This document shows, in pieces, positions 50,301 to 61,241 of a stretch of 64,000 nucleotides of DNA. Under the pieces are notes generated by a model. That model was given only the letters and a program-made list of their open reading frames with translations. It was not told the origin of the DNA and ran no database searches. The position numbers and the translations under genes are program-made. The stretch is from Portulaca oleracea (taxonomy: Eukaryota; Streptophyta; Magnoliopsida; Caryophyllales; Portulacaceae): positions 53,040,112 through 53,104,111 of the forward strand of contig CM055871.1 of NCBI GenBank assembly GCA_029582165.1, read 5' to 3'. The first letter of the stretch is position 1, and every line of letters starts with the position of its first letter.

Positions 50301-51549
50301 TTTTTCAATTTCTGCATCTTATGTTCAAACTTTTCCTCCATTTCTTTCACTTTCTTCTTTGAATCTCCTACAAGACACTCCAGATCTTTTATCTTCGCCT
50401 CTAATTTTTCTTTCATTTCCTTAGCTTCACTTTCTAATTGCAAGCAATGCCTCTCATATGACATTTTGCATGATTCTAGTTCTTGTTTCAGCGCTTCAAT
50501 CTCCACATTACGTTCATCTCTTTCTTTCATTAATCTAGCAACAATTAGCTGATCATTCTTTTTATCATCTTCTAACTTCATGTTCTCCATCTGCATAAAG
50601 AGAGTAGAAAACAGGATCGTGGTTATTGGTTAGATTTCCTATGCTGACATGTAGTAGGTTAAGGAATTACCAAACTGCTTGTAGTGAATTGGAAAAAGGA
50701 AACAAAGGTTTTTTTTTTTTTTTCCACTCTGACTTCCAAGAGAAATAGAATTGAGAAAATATGGTTTTGACTATGCAGCTAGATAATCATGGGTGGGTAC
50801 AAGGCAGAATGAGCTATCATTTCCATAACGAAACAAAACATTAGCAGGTGATTTTATTTAATTTTTTTGATAGGAAAAAAATGCTTATGTGCAAATACAT
50901 ACCCGGCAAACCTAGGGACAAATCACACTCTAAACGTATAGCACCCACTCAACCTTTATTATTCAACTTATGCTTATTCAGACTTGGGTAGGGGTGCCAA
51001 TCTGCATATGTGTCCAAGAGTCAAACTTGGTGATTTTCAAGAAAATTTTTGTAATTAGAAGTTTGTCCAAGTATACAGATTCAATGAGGGTATGGTAGGG
51101 CCAAATGAAGAGTCGGAATAGCACACCCCATAAACATTGATATTGTTGCTTACAAATACCACATATATAACTAAATGTAATCTAAATTGGCATGTTCCTG
51201 AGTTAGCCAGCAAAATAATTTTAGAAATTATCAGGAGACAGGTCAGCAGTTAACTCCTAAGGACAGGGCATTCAGAAAATAGAAATGCATGTGATATTTG
51301 ATAGGGGAAAAGATCATCATGTGCTGTCTGAATGATTATATTGTTCCTTCCTATCTTTTTGGGTGTGGCAGGTGGGGATGGTATTGCATGCTTCACATGA
51401 CAGCAATCACCTTCAGGACTGAGCTGCATTCTAGGGTGTTATATCAATAGTGTACTTTGCACACATCTTTAGCATATATGTTGAATATATGAATTGATGT
51501 GATTTGCTAAAATTTGCTTACAATCCATACGCAGAAATCCTAATTTTGA

Positions 51550-51618
<69 letters not shown>

Positions 51619-51672
51619 TGTATCACTATTTTGATAAACCTTATTTATTATTATTATTATTATTAATTAATA

Positions 51673-51710
<38 letters not shown>

Positions 51711-54700
51711 TTTGATTAGTGATCAAAATATTGCACTAGAGACATGCAAAGGGGGTGTCATCCATGTAGAAAAAGGGCAAGAACAAAAATCATCACGCTG
51801 TCAAGCTCTCATCTTGATCTTATCTACAAAATCCTTGAAACTCATGTAATCATGTTACTTCCACCGAAGCCATCAATATTATTGTTAATTGATTACAATT
51901 GCAAAAATTAGGTGTAAGACTGCTACATCCGACCCCTCAATACCCCGCCTAGGTGGGATTTCGAAGTATTGATTTTGGTTTTGATTACCTTACACACTCA
52001 ACCTTCAGGTAAGAAATAGAGGAGATTAGATGAATCAACCTTCAGCTTGCATAGTTGATTGAAGTTGCCTCAAGGTAATACCCATGCCTTTACTTAACCT
52101 TTCAAATACAATTTTTTTCAGAAATCTTTTCATGTAGGTCTCTTGGAATCAATCTAGCTATGTTTGTCAAGGTAAGGTTACCTACACTTTGGATCCCCCC
52201 AGACCCCATGAAGGCAAGACTCACACTGGGATTTGTTGTATTCATTTGTCAAACACCTTCTTGAATAATTGTAAAGTGTGGAATTGCAAACATGTAATAC
52301 GTCACCAGAAGGTTCACTTCCGATTTATCAACAAAGGATCAGAGAAACATCAAGTGGTTACATCATAGGCATAAACGATTACATCAACAAGGGAATTAGG
52401 CAGGCAGGCATCGTTTTTGGGTTTTAATACTGCTATTGTTTAGAGGGGGAGGACAAGGGAAGTAGCCGATGCAAAGAGGGATCAGCAACCGCAAATCAAT
52501 GCCAATCAATTTTGCATATCCAGAATTACACCCAAAGCACTGAAGTAGTTAAAACTTCATATGTACATGAAGTTTGTTTCCATTAAATAGTAGCTACCAC
52601 ATTCAAGCAGAATCAAGTGAAGCACCAATTTGAGGAATATAAGACCCACACATGATATTACATTATTACCCGTTCCTTTGAAACTACTAATTTGAAACCA
52701 TAACCATTAGGATGACGAAGGGTTAAAATAATTTAAGACCATATCCAATAACATAACTGATCACAAGCAACGGAGTCATTAATGACATGATTAAAAGCGC
52801 ACCTTTATTCGCTGAAGATGCTTTAGAAGAACCTAACAAAGAAGCCAAACAACAGAAGAGTCACTTGAATGTCTAGAAGTAGACAAGATCACTGAAGACC
52901 TAATTATAGTCTCAGATAAGACTACCTCACTTTCTTCAGCTGCCCCAACAACCAGTGCTTCAAGAGCTTTCACTCTTGAACGGTACCGCCCTTCACGAAT
53001 CTTGCACAGATTGTTGTTCTGCAACCGGGCAAGACATCAAAACTTCTTATCTACAATGAACATCAGCAATCAAGAAAATGCAGGCAAAACTAGCTTACGT
53101 TTAAAATTTTGTCTGCTTGATTTGACACTCGTCCCTCAATCTCTCGCACAAGCCTTCTCAAAAGACTCGCCACATGCTGCATACAAATGACATATTAAAA
53201 AAGGTCACAATGAAACCAGTAGCAGGCTGTACCACATGTGACATGATAGTATTTGAAGAGAAAGGAACCAATTGGTTTTTCAAGGGCTTGAGACTCCTCC
53301 CCAGCGCTTGAAAGACAATTTCATCAAGACTATACTTTTGGCATAGTGGGAAGTTTAACTCTTCCTCCTTTTAATACGGCTGATTTTGTGGTACATAAAT
53401 TGTGTAGGAAGGTATCTGAGCATCCATTAAATATACAAGAACATGTAGCACAGTAGTAGCAAACTCAAAACATAGGATGGAAGAATCAATACATGAGTTG
53501 CATCTCCATCCTTCCTTTCAGAATTTTCATCCAAAAGCTTGTCTACCAGGCCAAAAAGAAACTTTGTAGGAGCTTTCTGCACACATAGGAGTAGCAGATG
53601 ATCAAAGCAGAAAAAGGTTGACAAATACAAGTTGATTTCAGAAAAACTGCAGGAACTTACATCTAAGCTATTCAATGACATCAGCTTAGCTACATTTACA
53701 TCGGGATCAAGGTTTCCTGCAACAAAAAGCCAATATGTTATGTCTCATAAGGAGAGAATATAGAGAATAAGTTCACTTGTCATATACGAGATTAGGAACT
53801 TCTTTCAGCAGACAACACAATAAGACACAAATGCGCTGCTACAAATTGGGGAATAATTAGTCGCATAGTCAGCTGGAACTAGAATAGCAATTTCAATATT
53901 GCTACTACTCAATTCATTAGGACCATTACTTCGGACAATTCCATGGAAATAGACAGATCATTTGCGCGTGAATACACCCAAAAGGAATTACAATCCCAAC
54001 ATTCCTACAACTCTGAAGAGAAACTTCTTTCTACAGGCATAATATAAGTACATGAGAACACTTGAATGCACAAGGAAAACCTTTTCTAGGTTCGAAAGCT
54101 AATCCTGTTATGAGAAGCTTCTACATTAAGTTGATCAACAAATTAACTTCATGGTGCCACCACGGGCCAGTTGCCACCATTTTCTTGGCCCCTCAATTGA
54201 TAGTTCTTACTTTGTCTACAACTTTTAAGCAAAGCAAGCACCAAGCACAAAGAACTTAGTTCCAGCCACTAGCACTAGCCTGCCTGCCGTACAGGTTTGT
54301 GCATGGGTACAACAAATCCAATGTACTAAGAAACCATCCATACAGCTTCAAATTTTGAAAATCAAGTTGGCTATTATCTTTTCTGATGCACTCTAATGGT
54401 CTAGAGACTAGTCAGTTTTCTCTCTCATCAAAAATTCTCAATTAGCTAGTTCTTTTCTCCTTTTCAATGACCCAATACGCCGTACAGGTTTGTGCATGGG
54501 TAAATTAATTTTTGTTCGAGAAAGAAGTTGACCTTTCCATTCTCTTTACTTCAACGTCTACTATTATCTTTTCTGATGCACTCTAATGGTCTAGAGACTA
54601 GTCAGCTTTCTCTCTCATCAACAATTCTCAATTAGCTAGTTCTTTTCTCCTTTTCAATGACCCAATACGCCGTAAAGGTTTGTGCATGGGTAAATTAATT

Positions 54701-57457
54701 TTTGTTCGAGAAAGAAGTTGACCTTCCCATTCTCTTTACTTCAACGTCTACTATTATCTTTTCTGATGCACTCTAATGGTCTAGAGACTAGTCAGCTTTC
54801 TCTCTCCTCAACAATTCTCAATTAGCTAGTTCTTTTCTCCTTTTCAATGACCAAATATGCCATATTCTATCTCGTCCAAAGTCAAAATTACTCTCCTGCA
54901 ATTGCATCAATAGTTTTTTTTTTCTCTCCTAAAAAGTCCATGCTAGCTATTTTTGAGTTTCCGATAGGCAATCAACTACATGCTCCCTTGTTGCAAGTTT
55001 TCATCATCATCCCCCTTCCCCAAGTGCTCCAATTAGCCATTATATGAATCTCAAACCTCAATTACCCCTTCTTCCACAAGCTCCCACATAACTGCCTCAA
55101 AAGCTACTTTCTCCCTGCAGTAAGTCTTAGCTAGCTAGTTTCTCTCTTTCATGCCCAAATAGCTCTTTTCTCTCTTTAATGTGATGGCCAATTAGCTACA
55201 ATCTCCACCCAAGTCTCAGTTACCTCTCCCTTAGCTTCAATTGTCCAAAGAAGTACTTGTTCTCAAATCCAAATGAGCTCTTTAATCTAATGGCCGGTTA
55301 GCTACCATCTCCTCCCAACTCTTAGTGATGTGGAACCCAACAGTCCATACTGATGATAAAAATTAGATAAATCAAACTAAAAACTATACATGCTGTCAAA
55401 TGCTTATTTACCCCATACCAAACACCCTTAATGTTTACAAGAAAATCCTACACTTGGAAATAATTTCCATCAAAGATAAATGCTTAAGAATATCATTTCA
55501 TTTTGCACAAAGCATACCCCTAAATCCAATAAGTTAAGAGAAGAACTGATACGCAGTAACCAAACAGAAGTCAAAAACCAAATTATGCAATCAAATGCAC
55601 AAAGCAAAAATATCTTCTTTACATCTGTCATAGCTCTTCAAATGCCTAGGATAGCAGAAATTCCTATTCCCAAATTTCCAAGTTAGGTATAGAAAAGCAA
55701 TACAAACATTCAGACCCCCTTGAAAGATATTGTGCTGGCAAATCAATTGGATTTCGGAACGAATAACAAGGTTTAATCCTCCATTCCTCCCTACAATATG
55801 AATCATAAGTTGACTCGTACCGGAAGCAAAGGGAACTTCCAGGCAACAAATGTTAAGAGCTTGATAACACTTAATAAATGATAGAAGCAAATGTGTAGAT
55901 AATAAATAAGATGCACGGAGCCAACAAACTACTCCCAGATTACAAGCGATTTAGAACTTTTCCCAAACAATTAATCCTATTGGCTTACATGTAAACAATA
56001 CACAAATCAGAACACCATCCTAAGACATTGTTTTTTGTGCTTGGATATTCATATGTCATAGGAGAAAATGTTGAATTACAAAATACCTGGCATGGCAGTA
56101 CTCTGAAGGACAGTTCGAAATTCTGAATCACACATATTCACTTGGTAGTGATCAGCTCCATCCACAGATTTAACGTCTTGCATATTCCATCGCTTCCTTG
56201 TATGATTAGAAGCAGTATCCCTTGCAGCAACACAGCTGAAAGTGTTTTTAAGCTCCCTCAGGCACTCCAAAACCTTGATCATCGATCCCTGCATGTTGTC
56301 CAAATTCCAAAGTTTTCTCTAGATATTAAAATTCCAGTAAAGAGTATCCTATTCCTAACCTTTTCATATCTATTCCAGCAGATGCAGCTGCAGGCTGATT
56401 AAACATGCAACAGAACCACCAGTCATCGAATGACTAACCAACTCATTCCAACATTCCTTTCACACTCAAAAACAGCTTTTCGATGACAAAACTAGGTCAG
56501 TTACATGGCAAAATGTAATATTCTCCAGACCCAAACAATAGCCGTTAAAATGTGTTAAGATTTCTTTATTAAAGAACCAAGGGGATCTCATCATTAAAGA
56601 ACCAAGGGGATCTCATCATGTCACCCACGTACAAAAGGGATTAAACTCTCATCCATAATGCAACCCTAAAATAAGGTTAAGATGTTAATTGTAAACTTTC
56701 TCCAATTTCCTTTCCTGCCCCATCACCCACAGTCAACAGAACTTGCATAATTTTGAAGTTGTGAACTCCCTACGAGAACCACTGTATAATTGATGATCCT
56801 CGTAAATGCTTTATATGACTTTATCATTTTACCAAATATAAGGAATATTTTGACACGTTTCTCTAGTATCAAGTGACACAATATATGATGAAACAAAAAT
56901 ACCTGTTGTAAATTTGAAATTTCAAATCCAGGCAAGCCCATGTCATCCAATGCTGACAAAAACTTTTCAACTGTTGCTGAATGGGGCTGAGAACCAACGC
57001 CCTGATCGAAGAAATTTTCCATAAGAATAGCAGAAGCAGAAGGGAGGAGATAATCACATTAGTGGTTACATACATATATATACTAGTATCAAGGGTAGGG
57101 TTGGATTCTACCATTTCTAAGGCTCCAGGGCTAAGCCTGTTTAATAATTGACATAAGATAGTTCCATCCACCAAGCAGGCTCTTAAAGTCTCCAGTGACG
57201 CATCTACTGGCAAGTTCAGATTAGGGAGTTGCTCATTTAACCACTCAACCATGCCTATTAAAAAATTAAATACAGAATGGAGGGAAGTCAGGACATCTGC
57301 AAGATCAAAGAAAGGGGGCAGGAAATAAAACATTAGTCGTCCTACACTTAACCATACTTCTAAAACTTTCAACTTGTTGATTTTCTCCATAACCAAACTC
57401 GCTGTTGACATTTGATCCAACAGTTTCCCTTGAGTGCACCTTTAATGGAAGGTCCAT
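44377..57457 (-). CDS. Kinesin-14 motor with N-terminal calponin-homology domain
   Basis: Minus-end-directed microtubule motor by family; the CH domain is an actin/microtubule-binding module. 21 coding exons: 57457-57358, 57296-57112, 57001-56903, 56288-56087, 53716-53661, 53576-53493, 53176-53099, 53018-52926, 52832-52803, 50590-50249, 50099-50018, 49944-49849, 49769-49590, 49429-49323, 49219-49041, 48229-48065, 47963-47710, 47611-47448, 46711-46281, 45690-45593, 44444-44377; 1030 residues. CH at ~50-150 ([34 protein letters not shown]); coiled coil ~325-480; kinesin-14 neck ending EVQDLKG; motor from 483 ([14 protein letters not shown]). P-loop GQTGSGKT 568-575, switch I NERSSRSH 685-692, switch II DLAGSE 718-723, then [13 protein letters not shown] and [13 protein letters not shown]. 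The basic/acidic tail has [20 protein letters not shown]. One intron (48230-49040) is AT-AC; the rest are GT-AG. The 30-nt exon 9 restores a conserved stretch. First in-frame ATG chosen; the N-terminus is least certain. Confidence 0.92.
45081..45460. repeat. Diverged direct duplication in the last kinesin intron
   Basis: Two related ~125-base stretches, with ATGAAGTTTTGG at 45111 and 45365 and both containing ATTTTAGGTCT and AATAACTA-type endings, lie about 254 bases apart. Confidence 0.5.
48230..49040 (-). other. U12-type AT-AC intron of the kinesin gene
   Basis: Reading the minus strand, exon 15 ends CAGAAAAG and the intron opens ATATCCTTTTCC, the U12 AT-AC donor consensus. No GT donor fits the frame there. 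The 3' end has the branch-site-like TTTTCTTAAC about ten bases before a CACAC end, after which the exon continues in frame (QKR, then [19 protein letters not shown]). 811 bases long, phase 2. Confidence 0.85.
51556..51710. repeat. (TTA)n / (AAT)n compound microsatellite
   Basis: About 21 TTA units (51556-51618), a 22-base spacer, more TTA units, then AAT units, so the complement of the first run follows it. Lies in the 2.2 kb intron between kinesin exons 9 and 10. Confidence 0.85.
52120..52240. repeat. SINE-like relic in a kinesin intron
   Basis: GGTCTCTTGGAATCAATCTA...GGTAAGGTTACCTACACTTT and GACCCCATGAAGGCAAGACT match the layout of the 3' part of plant Au/TS-type SINEs (CTCTTGGAA...AGACCCCA...). 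Ends and target duplication were not determined. Confidence 0.4.
52803..52832 (-). CDS. 30-nt kinesin exon 9
   Basis: Encodes [10 protein letters not shown] between a TTTGTTAG acceptor and a GTGCGC donor, in frame with its neighbours. It joins ...GAAEESE to [11 protein letters not shown]. Homologous kinesins have a similar hydrophobic/basic stretch here as I recall. It belongs to the 44377-57457 gene and is easily missed. Confidence 0.75.
54371..54866. repeat. 190-base tandem repeat, about 2.6 copies
   Basis: Units start CTATTATCTTTTCTGATGCA at 54371, 54561 and 54751 with only a few substitutions. A further partial match (GCCGTACAGGTTTGTGCATG) lies upstream near 54287. Located in the 2.4 kb kinesin intron 4. 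The strong similarity indicates recent duplication. Confidence 0.9.
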
Positions 57458-58850
57458 TTGACGAGGTTGATGCGCTTTTGAATGAGTCAGAAGGAAATCA
57501 TGGCATAACTCATGTAATACTGAAAAGTACTGCAGCAAAAGGACGCATTAATCAATCCCTCTGTATTAATACAGGAAACAAGTATCATAGGAATTGATTA
57601 TTAAGCATAACCGTATATTACTATTGAGTACAACGATGTGATAAAACTTGAAGACTTAGACAAAGCTAATTTCTCAGATGGCTCAGTCCAATGGGCAGGC
57701 TGCATTTATCTACTCCAATCTGGTTCCCATAACATGCAGGACCCTTTCACTGGCCACAACTACTTGTTTTCCAAAGAAAGTTGAATGGGCCCAAATATGT
57801 AGCCTTTAGTGTTTAGCCAAAGATACGGGGGCCTTTCATCTACTATAAATTTGCAGGGCATGAAGTGGTAACACTAAAAAGAGGGTAAATTCAGCAGAGG
57901 TAATGACTGGCAACGGTCATCAATCTCAACACCTAATTTGAGCATAACTGTGACGAGTCATAACGGAAAGCAGATACAACACAGCAATGATGTCTTTTAT
58001 GCTAGCTGACTTGCACAGTTGCACCTCACAAATTTCAAGCATGTGGTACTTAAGCAGTGTGAACAAGAGACAATGGACTTCAATGGTTGTACATTTTTGA
58101 AATAGGACCAACCAAAGGCATCTTGAAATAAGTTAATCCACCAAATTTCACCACAACATCAAATGCAGCTGAAGAACACTAAACACACCTGATAACAAAA
58201 AATCAAAAAGTAAAACACAAACTCAATCTCAATGTTACAGTTCTAGGTTCAAATTTCATCCAAGTTCACATCCACAAACGCTCAAAACGCACCAAATTTC
58301 ACCACAACATCAAAATGCAGCTGAAGAACACTAAGCACGCCCGATAACAAAAAATCAAAAAGCAAAACACAAACTCAATCTCAATGTCACAATTCTAGGT
58401 TCAAAATTCCTCCAAATTCGCATCCATAAACGCTCAAAACGCACCAAATTTCACCAAAACATCAAAATGCAGCTGAATAACACTAAACTCGCCCAATAAC
58501 AAAAAATCAAAAACCAAAACACAAACTCAATCTCAATCTCAATGTTACAGTTCTATGTTCAAAATTCCTCCAAATTCGCATCAAAACGCACCGAATTTCA
58601 CCACAACATCACACAAACACCAAATTAACCAAAAACACAAGATCTAACCACAAAATGCAGCTGAAAAACACCGAGCATACCTGATAGGAACCACGAATTC
58701 GAACTCAAATACTCAATGCTAGGGTTTTAGTTCAGATCGGATTCAGCTACTCCCTCCGATTCCTTCCCCTTCTTCTGATCTCTCTATCTTACTCTCTCAC
58801 TCACACTTTCTCTCTCTATCTCTAAAAATTACAGTCTGAGTGTGAGTGAG
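57458..58850 (-). other. Kinesin 5' leader: two exons and a leader intron
   Basis: A leader exon ends at 58681 with TATCAG/GTATGC. A second leader segment 57529-57458 follows a TTTTGCTGCAG acceptor. The predicted intron is 57530-58680. The first exon starts in a CT-rich tract near 58.8 kb. The second segment holds an 8-codon upstream frame (57513-57487). Confidence 0.5.
58140..58640. repeat. ~150-base tandem repeats derived from the kinesin leader-exon border
   Basis: Units start ACCAAATTTCACCACAACAT at 58140, 58291 and 58443 and, diverged, at 58590 (spacings 151, 152, 147). Each carries AACACTAAAC...CCTGATAAC followed by AACTCAATCTCAATGTTACA. That parallels the true leader-exon border (AACACCGAGCATACCTGATA, then AACTCAAATACTCAATGCTA at 58700-58730). 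They lie in the leader intron. Confidence 0.75.
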
Positions 58851-59348
58851 AAATGAGAATGGGAGTTGCTACTTGCTAGACGTGACTTCAGAGATACTAC
58901 TACTGCTAGTCCTCAACTCTCAAAAAAAAAAAAAAATCTTTTCTTTTGTTTTCTTTCCTTTTTCAAAATTTAAATTCCAGTCGACTTTTTCTTTTTCCTT
59001 TTTTCTTTCTTTATTTGAGTAATTAATTTAATTGTTTAAGGAAATTATTTATGGCAGTTTGTGGGGCCCACTCTCCAGATTTAGAGTCACGTTCCCGCCT
59101 ATTTATGTCAATTTAGTTTAATTTTTGTTTACTTTAATTGTCTCTGATGAATTCTTTTGTTGGGCTGGGTCGGGTCTTCTCCAGCGTGGGTTAGTGGGCC
59201 TGTTTGGGCCTGTGCTGATGTGAATGTTTCGCGTTTGGTGGCCCATTACGACGACTGCACATTAACACACCACATGGATGGATGGTAGTTCACGTGGTCG
59301 ATGAAGTTTTTAACGTTCTCTTGGTGTTTGACAATTGTGTTCGGAATA

Positions 59349-59642
59349 CTCCCTCCGTTCTATATTAATTGACACTTAAATTAATTTTTTTTATTTCAAA
59401 ATAATTGTCACTTTACATTTCTCAATATCTAATTTAATTATTTTCATTTTAATAATTATGTTAACTTTTTAATTTTCCAATCAATAAAACTATTCCTACT
59501 CACATTCTCTCACTACATACACTTTGATATACGAAAAATACTTTGGAAAATAGTGATATTTAATTACCTAGGTAGTTTTTATAGTTAAATATTGGTATAT
59601 GCAAAATCATGAAATGAGACAATTAATTTGGAACGGAGGGAA
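59349..59642. mobile_element. Stowaway-like MITE
   Basis: Begins CTCCCTCCGTTCTATATTAA and ends TTAATTTGGAACGGAGGGAA, TA on both sides (59347-59348, 59643-59644). About 290 bases, non-coding. Confidence 0.7.
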
Positions 59643-59849
59643 TAATATTTAATGTTTTGGCCAAATTAATACTCTAATGAAATAATTGTAATGTTTGGTA
59701 AATTGGCATTCTAAGTAGTGTTTTGCCTTTCTAAAATACTAATAATTTTAGCTTTTAATATTTGAAGTAGCGTTTCATAATTTTCAGTCAAAAATACTCT
59801 TTGAAAATATAATGTTGCGATTGCTAATAATATATTGTGTAAGAAATTA

Positions 59850-60091
59850 CTCCATCGATTCCAAATTAATTGTTATATTTGAGAATCATGCATTCAAATT
59901 TCAAAATTTTTAACCATAAATTTCTTAATATATATAATAGGTTGCTATATAAAATTACTATCATTAAATTTATAATGAAAAATAATATCATAAAAGTATA
60001 ATATCATAATTATTAATAATATATTGTATTAGAAATTGTCAATTAAAAAATAACATTTTGGTAAAGGTGAAAATTATGAACATTAATATGG
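59850..60091. repeat. Truncated Stowaway-like MITE
   Basis: The left end CTCCATCGATTCCAAATTAA is clear; the right end stops at ACATTAATATGGA without the AGGGAG tip. It resembles the element at 37762-38018 internally. Confidence 0.45.
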
Positions 60092-60140
60092 ATTTGTTGG
60101 TTATTGTCAACATTTTGGTAAATCAACGCGGGGAAAAAAA

Positions 60141-61241
60141 TTGGTCCAACGAAATTACGAAAACACAAAAAAAGAAAAGGCCCAACGGACTCCAACCAGC
60201 ACCACCTGCAGGCCACAAAACCCCTGTCCCCGCCGGCGAGCTTCAGGCGGAACCCTAACCATAGTCGACGGCGATCTCAACCACCACAGACGCCGGCCGC
60301 CGGCGATTCCACCGGTGGCCACTCAATGCCTCGCTCAATATCTTATCTCTCTCAGTTTTCGCAATGAATTTCACTCGGCAACTACTTTCTCAATCAATCA
60401 CTGGCGACTATTTTCTCAAATTAGGTATTTGTCTGTGTTCTTTAGCATTGTTTTCTAGTTAATAGGTTGATTTATGGGATCGATTTTGATTATTTTTGGT
60501 GTTGGATTCGAAATTGATGCAGGGAGTTCGTGTACTGCTACAGCTGTGTTGGTAGCTTGAAATTAAATGGATTAAGAGGTAATTAATCTCGCCGAAGCAA
60601 TTGGTTTAATTTTTCTGTTTTGTGAAAATTGAAGTTTTGATTGTTTAGCTGTTTGTATTGGTGTAGGGTGATAAATTGAGATGTCATTATGGAATCATGG
60701 ATTGGGGATTTTGTATCAATGTCAACTTTACCGTCATTACTAATGTTCAATGTTTTTATGGTTTTTAAACAAATTTTTTTCCTGAAATTTTGTACTGGAA
60801 TTGATTACATGGAAAGAGAGGCACAGAAGGATATTATTTTGAGGGCAATGATTCATCTGTTGCTGATTTGAAGCTCGTTTTTTTGGAGGTTGCATAGTTG
60901 GAGGCCAAGTGATTATCTGTAGTATAAAGTCTTCTCTTTTGGATTTTGTAGATAAAATCATGATTGAAAGTGTGACAGCATGATTTCATTGTTTTGCACT
61001 CCTTTGACCTAGCTTTGGCGGGATACGTATCGGGGATTATTGTTGTTATCGTCATGTTATGTTACTTGAAGGGGGTTTATCGTTGTCATTCTCGTTGTGT
61101 TTTTCGAAATTGAGATGGAGAAAAGGGCTGAATAGTTGGTTACACGTTAGATTTTACTAATTCTTTCTTCTTGTATATGTGCATTTGTGATTCAGTATAT
61201 TGTACCATCATCACCAGCTACTAGAAGAATAGAATTGCACT
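60141..61241 (+). other. 5' leader of the carrier gene with probable leader introns
   Basis: Donor at 60424/60425 (TTAG/GTATTT), a leader exon 60523-60578 (ATGCAG/GGAGTT ... AAGAG/GTAATT), and an acceptor at 61195 (GATTCAG) before the last leader segment 61196-61241. The first exon is GC-rich (CGCCGGCCGCCGGCG near 60290). Inferred from splice signals only; the short open frames here are not supported as genes. Confidence 0.45.

Larger units (their letters stand above)
58851..60140. other. Head-to-head intergenic region
   Basis: Shared upstream DNA of the kinesin (leftward) and the carrier gene (rightward), about 1.3 kb. Holds a CT-rich tract, a Stowaway-like MITE (59349-59642) and a truncated relative (59850-60091). 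Confidence 0.6.

Noticed and set aside
58140..58640. The regular repeats as a CRISPR-like array
   Set aside because: Period ~150 with diverging full-length units and no unique spacers, in a plant intron; simple tandem duplication explains it.
60058..60458. Two overlapping plus-strand open frames upstream of the carrier gene
   Set aside because: They lie in the GC-rich leader and a truncated MITE, show no domain, and are cut by a plausible leader donor at 60424.
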